Shown: positions 15,820-22,683 of the stretch, in pieces | How positions within the stretch are numbered: position 1 is the stretch's first letter | Layout of the letters: every line of letters begins with the position of its first letter | DNA from: Streptomyces sp. WAC 04229 | Lineage (GTDB): Bacteria > Actinomycetota > Actinomycetes > Streptomycetales > Streptomycetaceae | Assembly (NCBI RefSeq): GCF_003947455.1 | Contig: NZ_QHJH01000066.1 | Coordinates: forward strand, 1-36,498 | Direction: 5' to 3' | DNA: 36,498 nucleotides | The notes under the pieces: model-generated | Database searches by the model: none | Told to the model about the DNA's origin: nothing | The model's input: only the letters and a program-made list of their open reading frames with translations | Translations under genes and position numbers: made by a program

Positions 15820-16926
15820 TCACTCCGGCCGGTAGTGCTCGGCGAACAGCCGTGCGACGAGTTCGCCCCGACTGGAGACCTCCGCCTTGCCGAAGACGGC
15901 CTTGATGTGGTCGCGCACGGTGTGCGGGGAGATGAACAGCGTCGCGGCGATCTCGGCGGTGGGCAGCCCGCGCGCGACGAGCTGGGTGACCTGCAGCTCG
16001 CGCGGTGTCAGGCCGTACGCCTCGGCCGTCAGGACGGCCCGGTCGGCGGCGGCCGCCGGTTCGATGACGAGTGCCACGGGGCCGGGTTGGCCGGCCGGGC
16101 CGCTGAGGCAGGAAGCGCGGCACGTCAGCCAGCGGCCGTCAACGGTGCGGATGCGCGTCCTCGCGCCGCCTGCCCGCTCCTGGCCCCGGGCGATCGCGCG
16201 CGCCTGCAGAGCGGTGGCGACCAGCCAGATCGGCAGCCTCAGACCCAACGTCGTGGGGATGGAGGGGCCTTCAGGGAGCCGCGAGAGGTGCTGCCGTGCC
16301 TCGTCGTTGATCGAGGTCGGTTCACCACAGGGATCGAAGAGCATCAGTCCGGGCGCGGGTGCGCCGGCTTGGGCGTCGGACGCCGACGGGCGGGCGAATC
16401 GGCGCAGCCGCGAGGCCAGTGGTGCGGACAGGCCGGCGAGCAGTGTGGTCTCGTCCTGGCCGAACGGGGCGCCACCGCCCAGACGGAACAGGCTCGTCAC
16501 GGCCCACGGCCGGTCACCGACCCGCAGTACGGCCCGTAGTTCGTCGTCCACGCCCTGGCTCCCGAGCAGCCGCCGAAAGCGAGCGCTGCGGGCGGGCAGG
16601 TCGCGGGTGGCCGCGCGCAGACCGGCCACCGGCACGGCGGCGCGGGCGAGGTCGCGAAACGGGAGAACGTTCTCCTCCAGGAGTTCGCTTTCCCAGTATT
16701 CGGCGCAGCGTTCGGCGGAGCCGAGGTTCTCCACCAGCATCGGTGCGGTGATGAGACCCGTCTCCGGGTCGGTGGCCGCCCACACCGCCGAGTCGAACGG
16801 CATCAGCTGTCGCAGCTCGGCGGATGTCCGGCTGAAGAGGTCGTGAGCGTCGCCGGCCCGATCCGCACCCGCCAGCACCTTGGTCAGAGCGGACAGCACC
16901 TCGTCGTGGCGGCGCGCAGCGGACAT
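15820..16926 (-). CDS. LuxR-type transcriptional regulator
   Basis: A 368-residue regulator. The C-terminal 60 residues carry a LuxR HTH (YGLTPRELQVTQLVARGLPTAEIAATLFISPHTVRDHIKAVFGK). The N-terminal 170 residues resemble a GAF-like sensor fold and the middle (about 185-290) a PAS-like region (LMLFDPCGEPTSINDEARQHL). There is no receiver Asp pocket, so it is not a typical response regulator. The ATG at 16926 has a G-rich ribosome site. It is divergent from the FAD/NAD(P)-binding gene with a 191-base gap and may control it. The gap contains a C6/G5 hairpin (16984-17002) that could be an operator. Confidence 0.87.
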   Translation of the reverse strand: MSAARRHDEVLSALTKVLAGADRAGDAHDLFSRTSAELRQLMPFDSAVWAATDPETGLITAPMLVENLGSAERCAEYWESELLEENVLPFRDLARAAVPVAGLRAATRDLPARSARFRRLLGSQGVDDELRAVLRVGDRPWAVTSLFRLGGGAPFGQDETTLLAGLSAPLASRLRRFARPSASDAQAGAPAPGLMLFDPCGEPTSINDEARQHLSRLPEGPSIPTTLGLRLPIWLVATALQARAIARGQERAGGARTRIRTVDGRWLTCRASCLSGPAGQPGPVALVIEPAAAADRAVLTAEAYGLTPRELQVTQLVARGLPTAEIAATLFISPHTVRDHIKAVFGKAEVSSRGELVARLFAEHYRPE

Positions 16927-17117
16927 GGAGACCCCCCGTGGTCTGGTGCGGACAAGCCTGCCCGCCGTGCCGGTACTGCGCCAACCCCCCGTTCGAGGGG
17001 GTCGTTCCCTGGGTCCGTCACCGCTCGCGGGGGATGGGCCTCGGCACGGGCGGCCGCGAGGCTCGACGGGGCCGCGGCTCCCTCTCGACCGCGGCCGGCG
17101 ACCTGAAGGGGAAGAAC

Positions 17118-18539
17118 ATGGACATCGCCATCGTCGGAGCGGGTGCCGCCGCGGTCGGCCTGCTGGACACGCTGGCGGCCACCGCCCACAGCCCTGGGAC
17201 CATCACGGTGTTCGAGCCGTCCCCACATCTCTGGCGAGGCCGCCCGTACGGGCCGGACCTGGACGCGGTGCTGGTCAACGCACCACCGGCCCTCATGTCG
17301 ATCCGCCACTGGGACTTCGGGCACTACGCCGCATGGCTGGGCCCGCGCGGCGCCGTCCACCTCGACGAACGGCTGGGCCGGCCGCTGGTCCCGCGCGCGC
17401 TCTACGGCGAATATCTCGCGCACACCGCGGAGACGGCGTTGGCGGCCTTGTGCGGGGACGGCCGGCGGGTGCGCGTCGTCACCTGCCGCGTCACCGGCGC
17501 CACCCGGTCCGGACCCCGCTGGTCGCTCCGTACCGAGGACGGCCGCGCGCACGAGGCCGACCACGTGGCCCTGTGCGTGGGCGGGGGGACACCGCGGGAC
17601 CACTACGGTCTCGACGGCGCCCCGGGGTACGTGGACGATCCGTATCCGCTGGCCCGCACGCTCGAACGGGTCCCGCCCGGCAGCGACGTCCTGGTCATCG
17701 GCAGCGGCCTCACCGCGGTCGACGTCGTCGTGTCCCTCGCGGCACGCGGCCACACCGGGCCGATCACGCTGCTGTCCCGCAGCGGTGTGCTGCCCCACGT
17801 CTGGCAGCGCCCGGCCGGCCACCGGCCGCGGCACATGACCGCCGAGCGGGTGGCGGCACTGCACCAGGAACGGGGTTCCGTCACCCTGGACGACCTCGTC
17901 GGACTGCTGCGCGCCGAACTGGCCGAGGCGGGAGAGGCCTTCGAAGAGCTCGAGGCCGACCTGCTGGCGACCGGGACCGACGATCCGGCCCGGCGCCTGC
18001 GGTCGCAGCTGGCCGCTGTCGACGACCCCAGGGTCGGCCGCCGGGTCCTCCAGGAGACGGCGCACAGTGTGGGCCCCTACGCCTGGCGGCTGCTGCCCGA
18101 GCCCGACCGCGTGCGGCTGCGCCGTCACTTCCGGCTGGCGACGAGCGTGGCATCGCCGATGGTGCCGGTGAACGCCGCCACCCTGACGCGGCTGTTGGAC
18201 GCCGGGCAACTCAGCCTCGTCGCGGGCGTCCGCAAGATCGAGGCGGCGGACGGCGTGTTCCGGGTACACGGCGATGACGGAGAACGCGGCTTCGACGCCG
18301 TCGTCAACGCCGTGAACCCCCCGCCGCGGGCGATCCCGCGGGCAGCCGGTCCGCTGGTCAGCGCCTTGGTGGCCGACGGCGCCGCCGAGCTGCACCCGGA
18401 CGGTGGACTGGTTCCGGCCGACCCGCGCCTGCACGTCGTGGGAGACCTCGCCGGGGGCGGTTCGTTCATCACGTCCAGCATCGCGGGCACAGCGGCCCAA
18501 GCCGCACGGGCGGCGCACACGATCGTCACGGCAGGCTGA
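17118..18539 (+). CDS. FAD/NAD(P)-binding protein
   Basis: A 473-residue flavoprotein-like protein. The N-terminal dinucleotide fold has DIAIVGAGAAAVGLLDTL (GxGxxxxG) and the second Rossmann site has DVLVIGSGLTAVDVVVSLA at about residues 193-211. GRPYGPDLDAVLVNAPP and HWDFGHYAAWLG are typical of the NAD_binding_9 (HI0933-unlike) family of uncharacterised Streptomyces proteins. A C-terminal LHVVGDLAGGGSFITSSIAG closes the FAD site. AGGGGAAG precedes the ATG at 17118. It is probably a soluble oxidoreductase; the substrate is unknown. It is flanked by a divergent LuxR gene and by gene remnants, so it may belong to an acquired block. Confidence 0.85.
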   Translation: MDIAIVGAGAAAVGLLDTLAATAHSPGTITVFEPSPHLWRGRPYGPDLDAVLVNAPPALMSIRHWDFGHYAAWLGPRGAVHLDERLGRPLVPRALYGEYLAHTAETALAALCGDGRRVRVVTCRVTGATRSGPRWSLRTEDGRAHEADHVALCVGGGTPRDHYGLDGAPGYVDDPYPLARTLERVPPGSDVLVIGSGLTAVDVVVSLAARGHTGPITLLSRSGVLPHVWQRPAGHRPRHMTAERVAALHQERGSVTLDDLVGLLRAELAEAGEAFEELEADLLATGTDDPARRLRSQLAAVDDPRVGRRVLQETAHSVGPYAWRLLPEPDRVRLRRHFRLATSVASPMVPVNAATLTRLLDAGQLSLVAGVRKIEAADGVFRVHGDDGERGFDAVVNAVNPPPRAIPRAAGPLVSALVADGAAELHPDGGLVPADPRLHVVGDLAGGGSFITSSIAGTAAQAARAAHTIVTAG

Positions 18540-18545
18540 GCAGGG

Positions 18546-18582
18546 CGACCGTCGGGCCCACGCCGCGCGGGCCCAACGGTCG
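18546..18582 (+). terminator. Hairpin terminator after FAD/NAD(P)-binding gene
   Basis: A 14-base stem with one mismatch (18546-18559 with 18569-18582), containing GGGCCC arms and a nine-base loop, begins seven bases after the stop. It also lies downstream of the convergent MFS remnant. Confidence 0.75.
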
Positions 18583-18588
18583 TCAATC

Positions 18589-19320
18589 TCACGGTCCCGT
18601 GGCCGGTGTCCCTTCCTCGCGGTGGGCCAGCGCGACCGCGCCCGCCGCCGCCAGGGCGCACGCTCCGGCGACCAGCGGCCGCGCAGAACGTGGAGTTGGG
18701 CGCCTGACTGCCGAAGAAGAAGACCCCGAACAGGAACGAGGCCAGGTAGAACGGCGCGCTGGCCCGTCCCTTCCTCGCCCGCAGGTCCAGCAGCGGGTCC
18801 GCGGAGCGTAGTTCGACGGCGGCGAAGACGGCCAGCAGCACCGCCCCCGCGGCGACCGGAACGACGAGGACCGGCGCGGTGAGCCATCCCTCCTCCTCGG
18901 CCGCGGCGACGCCGAGCAGCAGGCAGATCATCGATGCACCGAGCAGGGTGAGGCCCGGCGGGTCGACGCGCCCCGACGCGAGGCGCCGGCTCTCCGGGAT
19001 ACGCAGGAAGGAGACCGGCACACACGCCACGGTGAGCCTGGCGGGCAGCAGCAGGGTGAGCCGGATGTCGTCCAGCGCCTCGTCCGCCGCGTCCATGGCC
19101 GGCCCGCCGGGGAGCGACCCGACGGCGAGAGCACCCACCAGCCGGGCGATGGCACGGCGGGCCAGCTCCACCGGAAGCCGGTCGCGGACCAGCGCGATCT
19201 CCAGGGGCAGCAGGGCGGCCATCCACCCCTGCAGGACCCGGCCCAGCAACAGCGTCTCGAACGACGGCGCGAGGGCCACGAGGCAGGTTCCCACGGCCAC
19301 CGCGCCGAGGGAGATCCGCT
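18589..19320 (-). pseudogene. MFS drug transporter remnant, 5'-truncated and internally deleted
   Basis: On the minus strand the translation from about 19320 reads ISLGAVAVGTCLVALAPSF then LLGRVLQGWMAALLPLEIALVRDRLP, then later membrane segments (LTLLGASMICLLLGVAAAEE, VLVVPVAAGAVLLAVFAAVE) and FYLASFLFGVFFFGSQAPNSTF. This is the middle of a 14-segment EmrB/QacA-type exporter. The first segments and start codon are missing. After APNSTF (about 18690) the frame shifts: a neighbouring frame reads RPLVAGACALAAAGAVALAH and ends at the stop 18591-18589. That looks like another transporter helix joined by deletion. No promoter or start is left, so it is very unlikely to make a working transporter. 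Confidence 0.75.
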
Positions 19321-19870
19321 GTTCACCGCGCTCAGCGAGGACTGCCGGATGCCCGCCGCCGGGCTCGCGGAGCGCACCGGGCTCAGCCCCACGACGGTCC
19401 GTCGCCGCCTCGCGCGGATGCAGGCCGAACGGGCCCTGGTCTTCCGCTGCGAGGTGGCCCGCTCCCTCTCCGGCTGGCCCGTGTCGGTGACCTTGTGGTG
19501 CGCGGCCCCGCCGGGCGACGTCCCGAAGATCGCCGCACAGCGCATCGGCACGCGCGAGACGCGCCTGTGCGCCTCGCTGTCCGGGCCGCACAACGTCATG
19601 GCCACCGTCTGGCTGCGTTCGGTCGAGGACATCCAGGCGTACGGGGCACGGCTGGTGGCGCGCTTTCCCGAACTCGTCATCGCCGACCGTGCGATCGCCC
19701 TGTGGCCGCTCAAGCTGGGCGGCCACATCCTCGACCCGTACGGCCGCCACGTCCGGGCCGTGCCGGTCGCGCTCTGGGAGGACTCCGCAGCCGCGACGGC
19801 CGAGGAGTCGCTCCTGGCCCCGTTCCGGCCGGCGGGCGAAGGGGGGCCGGCCGCGCGGCGCGGGGTGTGA
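19320..19870 (+). pseudogene. Lrp/AsnC family regulator remnant, C-terminal half
   Basis: The reading frame begins directly at the MFS junction (LFTALSEDCRMPAAG) without a start. It continues with an HTH (LAERTGLSPTTVRRRLARMQAERA) and a RAM-like domain (RETRLCASLSGPHNVMATVWLRSVEDIQAY... ELVIADRAIALWPLKLGGH). Streptomyces tandem Lrp/AsnC regulators have two such halves in about 320-340 residues; only the second half remains. An internal ATG at 19349 would yield 173 residues but has no Shine-Dalgarno. The first half and promoter were probably lost in the same event that cut the transporter, which lies head to head with it. Confidence 0.72.
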
Positions 19871-19895
19871 CGACCTGGCCGGCGGGCGGGACGGC

Positions 19896-20480
19896 TCAGC
19901 GCTTCCGGTCGTAGGTCCGCACCACGACTCCGTTGCCGAAGGTGCGCACCGAGCCCGTCACGAACTCGGAGACCTCGAAGCCCGAGGCGAACATCGGCAT
20001 GCCGGTGCCCAGCACCACCGGGTACGTCTTGATGACCAGCTCGTCGACCTCGTCGGCCAGCTCCCCTGCGACGGCCGCCCCGCCGCACAGATAGATGTCG
20101 AAGTCGCTCTCCTCCGCCTTCAGTTCGCGGACCCTGCCGACCAGGTCCGTCGAGACGATCTCGACGTTGGGGTCGGGCGACTCCGTGAGCGTGCGCGAGG
20201 CGACGATCTCGCGCATGTGTCCGTAGGGGCTGGTGATGCCCTCCTTCAGCGCCAGGTCGTAGCTGCCCCGGCCCTGGACCACCGTGTCGAACCGCTTGTT
20301 CGGCAGGTCGTCGATACCGCGCTGCTGCCGGCCGAAACTCGACACCGTCTCCGGGTACTCCGCCTTCAGGAAGGCGAAGAACTCCTCGTCCACGAACGGG
20401 TACATGAACGACGCGTCGCCGTCCGGGCCACCGATGAAGCCGTCGATCGAACAGGCGATGAAGTACGTGAGCTTGCGCAA
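19896..20480 (-). CDS. Dihydrofolate reductase-fold protein (RibD C-terminal type)
   Basis: A 194-residue DHFR-fold protein (RKLTYFIACSIDGFIGGPDGD... DIYLCGGAAVAGELADEVDEL... GTGMPMF). These enzymes reduce small substrates with NADPH; true folate activity is not implied. A TTG start at 20480-20478 is preferred: AAGGAG lies exactly six bases upstream and the product then begins MRKLTYF, the family norm. The alternative ATG at 20504 abuts an AAAGG with no spacing and adds eight unlike residues (AKDKETGL), which include the ribosome site of the TTG. It sits downstream of the GNAT gene on the same strand with a palindrome between the two. Confidence 0.85.
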   Translation of the reverse strand: MRKLTYFIACSIDGFIGGPDGDASFMYPFVDEEFFAFLKAEYPETVSSFGRQQRGIDDLPNKRFDTVVQGRGSYDLALKEGITSPYGHMREIVASRTLTESPDPNVEIVSTDLVGRVRELKAEESDFDIYLCGGAAVAGELADEVDELVIKTYPVVLGTGMPMFASGFEVSEFVTGSVRTFGNGVVVRTYDRKR

Positions 20481-20526
20481 ACCGGTCTCCTTGTCTTTGG
20501 CCATCCTTTGACCACTACGCTCACAG

Positions 20527-20542
20527 TACTCCAGATGTAGTT
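20527..20542 (-). promoter_or_regulatory. Candidate BlaI/MecI-like operator before DHFR-fold gene
   Basis: TACTCCAGATGTAGTT matches the BlaI/MecI consensus TACTACATATGTAGTA at 13 of 16 positions and overlaps a minus-strand TACTGT (20528-20523), a possible -10. An overlapping CCAGA-N8-TCTGG repeat lies at 20531-20548. No BlaI-type gene is in the window. Confidence 0.4.
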
Positions 20543-20556
20543 GTCTGGTCTTCTGA

Positions 20557-21177
20557 TTATTCGTTCTGCGGCTCGCGCCACATCGGCCACATCAGGGGGC
20601 CGTCGGGCAGTTGGAGGGCCTGCCCGGTGAACTCGAAGCCCAGGCGCTCGTACAGCACCCGGCCGCGGGCACTGCTCGCCTCCAGGTAGGCGGGCGTCCC
20701 CTCGCTGTCGCAGCGGTCGAGGACCGACGCCATCAGCGCGGTACCCAGACCCTCGCCCCGCCGTCCGGGGGCCACGCCGATCATCCACAGGTACTCGTGG
20801 GCCCGGCCGGTGGGGTGGATGCCCTCGGAGAGCCGGGCTATCAGTTCGACGCGTTCGTTGGCCGGGTCGACGGCCTCGCGCACCAGGACGGGGATGTCCT
20901 CCACGGGCCCCTCGGCGGCCCGGCCGTCCCCGGCCGGTTCGTGCGCGGGTACGGGCAGCCACAGCGCGCAGGCCGCGCCGTCCTCGGTGAGATCGATGCG
21001 CCCGTCGGCCAGCACGGCGTCGGTGAAGGCCGCCATGAGCCGGTGATGGGTCAGCCGGCGGTACTCCGCGCCGGGAAAGACCCAGCTGCTGACCGGGTCG
21101 TCCTGGAAGGCCTCGTCCAGGAGCCGGACGACCCGCTCCCGGTCGCCCTCCCCCGCCGTCCGGATCACCACGCCCAT
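20557..21177 (-). CDS. GNAT family N-acetyltransferase
   Basis: A 206-residue acetyltransferase. Motif A is YLWMIGVAPGRRGEGLGTALMASVLDRC, with the acetyl-CoA-binding R/GxxGxG loop. The C-terminal strand AYLEASSARGRVLYERLGFEFTG is typical. The ATG at 21177 (MGVVIRTAGEGD) is favoured; a GTG at 21189 in the same frame would add four residues. A G-rich stretch serves as the ribosome site. A 31-base inverted repeat lies 20 bases upstream and may be its operator. The acceptor substrate is unknown. Confidence 0.87.
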   Translation of the reverse strand: MGVVIRTAGEGDRERVVRLLDEAFQDDPVSSWVFPGAEYRRLTHHRLMAAFTDAVLADGRIDLTEDGAACALWLPVPAHEPAGDGRAAEGPVEDIPVLVREAVDPANERVELIARLSEGIHPTGRAHEYLWMIGVAPGRRGEGLGTALMASVLDRCDSEGTPAYLEASSARGRVLYERLGFEFTGQALQLPDGPLMWPMWREPQNE

Positions 21178-21197
21178 AACCCGCCCCACCCCTTCGA

Positions 21198-21228
21198 CTC
21201 AACCTCGTTCGCCTGCAAGGAGGTTGAG
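21198..21228. promoter_or_regulatory. Inverted repeat upstream of GNAT gene
   Basis: CTCAACCTC (21198-21206) and GAGGTTGAG (21220-21228) are perfect nine-base arms with a 13-base centre. The arms resemble MerR-family operator halves, but no MerR gene is nearby. It could alternatively be a weak hairpin in the leader. Confidence 0.4.
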
Positions 21229-21271
21229 CCTATCCGGGGGGCCTCACCCGCCGGCCGGGACAGGGGAGGGG

Positions 21272-21308
21272 GCGGGCCCCGCACACCGTGGGGAAGTGCG
21301 GGACCCGC
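21272..21308 (-). terminator. Terminator of the encapsulin operon
   Basis: A 13-base stem with one mismatch (21272-21284 with 21296-21308) and an 11-base loop lies about 40 bases after the polyprenyl synthase stop on the minus strand. It separates the encapsulin operon from the GNAT gene. Confidence 0.65.
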
Positions 21309-21345
21309 CGAACCGGAGCCGTCGGCGGTGCGGCCGTACGTCGGG

Positions 21346-22596
21346 TCAGGTGCCGTACGGCCCTGCACGGGCTCCGGGGTCTTGCGGCCGGCCCTGGCGG
21401 GCCGGGTGGTGCGGCGGGCGGCGGGCAGGGGGGCGGCAGGGGGTGCGCCGGGTCACGAACTCGGCCAGCGCGAGCAGTCCGCCCGCCGACTCCGGGTCCG
21501 GCACGGCACGGGCCAGTTCCTGCATCGCACGTGCCATCCGGTCGGCCGCCTGAGCCTGCGCCCAGTCCCGGCCTCCGGCCCGCTCCACGGCCAGGGCGGT
21601 GCGCTCCAGGTCCTCCTTGTCGTCGTCGTACGGTGCCGAGTACAGCGCGGCGAGTTCGGCGGCGGCAGGGGTGCCGGAGGTGAGGGCGGCGACCACCGGC
21701 AGCGACTTCTTGCGGACGGCCAGGTCCGCCCCGGCCGGCTTGCCGGTGTGGCGCGGGTCCCCCCATATGCCGATGACGTCGTCGATGAGCTGGAAGGCCA
21801 GCCCGGCCTGCCGGCCGAAGGCGTCCAGCGCCTCGATGTCGTCGTCGGCGGCACCGGCGTACAGTCCGCCGAGCGCGCAGGCGCACCCCAGCAGGGCGCC
21901 CGTCTTGGCCTCGGCCATGGCGAGCGTCTCCTCGAGGGTGACCTCGTAGGGCGCGCGCCGCTCCATCGCCGTGTCCGTGTGCTGGCCCTCGCACAGTTCC
22001 ATGACGCAGTCGGCCAGCCTGATGGCCGCCGCCGCGGACGCCGGATGCGGGTCCGCCGCGAGCAGCCGCAGGCCGAGCGCCTGAACGGCGTCCCCCGTGA
22101 GGATCGCGTCGGCGTCGCCGAACACGGTCCAGGCGGTGGGCCGGTGGCGCCGGGTGGCGTCCCGGTCCATCACGTCGTCGTGCAGCAGTGTGAAGTTGTG
22201 GATCAACTCCACCGCGGCGGCGGCCCGCACCGCCGCCGCACGGGCCGTGGGCCCGCCGAGCGCGGCGGCCGCGGTGAGGACGAGTGCGGGACGGATCGCC
22301 TTGCCCGCGTTGCCCTCCGCCGCCGTGCCGTCCGCGTGCTGCCAGCCGAAGTGATAGAGCGCGACGCGACGCATCATGGGGGGCAGTGCGGCGATGGCGG
22401 AACGGAGTTCGGGGTCGACCGACGCCCGGGACTCGCTCAGGAGCGCCGCCGCCTCCTGCCCCTCGGACACCTGCGGCCCGGGTCCGTCGGCCGGAGTCCC
22501 CGGCTCGTCCGCGCGCTGTGTGCCGATGACCCCGTGCCGCTCCGGCGCTCCGGTGGGACCGCGGGTCGCGGTGGCCCCGCACCCGGTCTCCGTCAT
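21346..22596 (-). CDS. Polyprenyl diphosphate synthase, probable encapsulin cargo
   Basis: A 416-residue trans-prenyltransferase with both aspartate-rich motifs: DDVMD at residues 140-144 and DDVIGIWGD at 270-278. It also has the isopentenyl-binding GNAGKAIRPALV region near 95-106. It condenses isopentenyl diphosphate with an allylic diphosphate. The first 60 residues are Gly/Pro/Thr/Ala-rich and disordered (ATATRGPTGAPERHG, ADEPGTPADGPGP). That is the form of family 2B encapsulin cargo-loading domains, and ordinary synthases lack it. GGGAGG lies seven bases before the ATG. It follows the shell gene by 87 bases on the same strand. A 32-residue Arg/Pro-rich tail after TRR (residue 384) is unusual. 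Chain length of the product is unknown. Confidence 0.92.
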   Translation of the reverse strand: MTETGCGATATRGPTGAPERHGVIGTQRADEPGTPADGPGPQVSEGQEAAALLSESRASVDPELRSAIAALPPMMRRVALYHFGWQHADGTAAEGNAGKAIRPALVLTAAAALGGPTARAAAVRAAAAVELIHNFTLLHDDVMDRDATRRHRPTAWTVFGDADAILTGDAVQALGLRLLAADPHPASAAAAIRLADCVMELCEGQHTDTAMERRAPYEVTLEETLAMAEAKTGALLGCACALGGLYAGAADDDIEALDAFGRQAGLAFQLIDDVIGIWGDPRHTGKPAGADLAVRKKSLPVVAALTSGTPAAAELAALYSAPYDDDKEDLERTALAVERAGGRDWAQAQAADRMARAMQELARAVPDPESAGGLLALAEFVTRRTPCRPPARRPPHHPARQGRPQDPGARAGPYGT

Positions 22597-22683
22597 GGAC
22601 TCACCTCCCCCATGGGCCCGCTCCCGTACCCCGGGGGTGTACCCGCCCGGGAGGGCGGGGACACGGCGTCGGGCGGACTGGCG

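Noticed and set aside
21165..21368. A 67-codon minus-strand frame between GNAT and the prenyltransferase
   Set aside because: It spans a terminator hairpin and has no conserved features.
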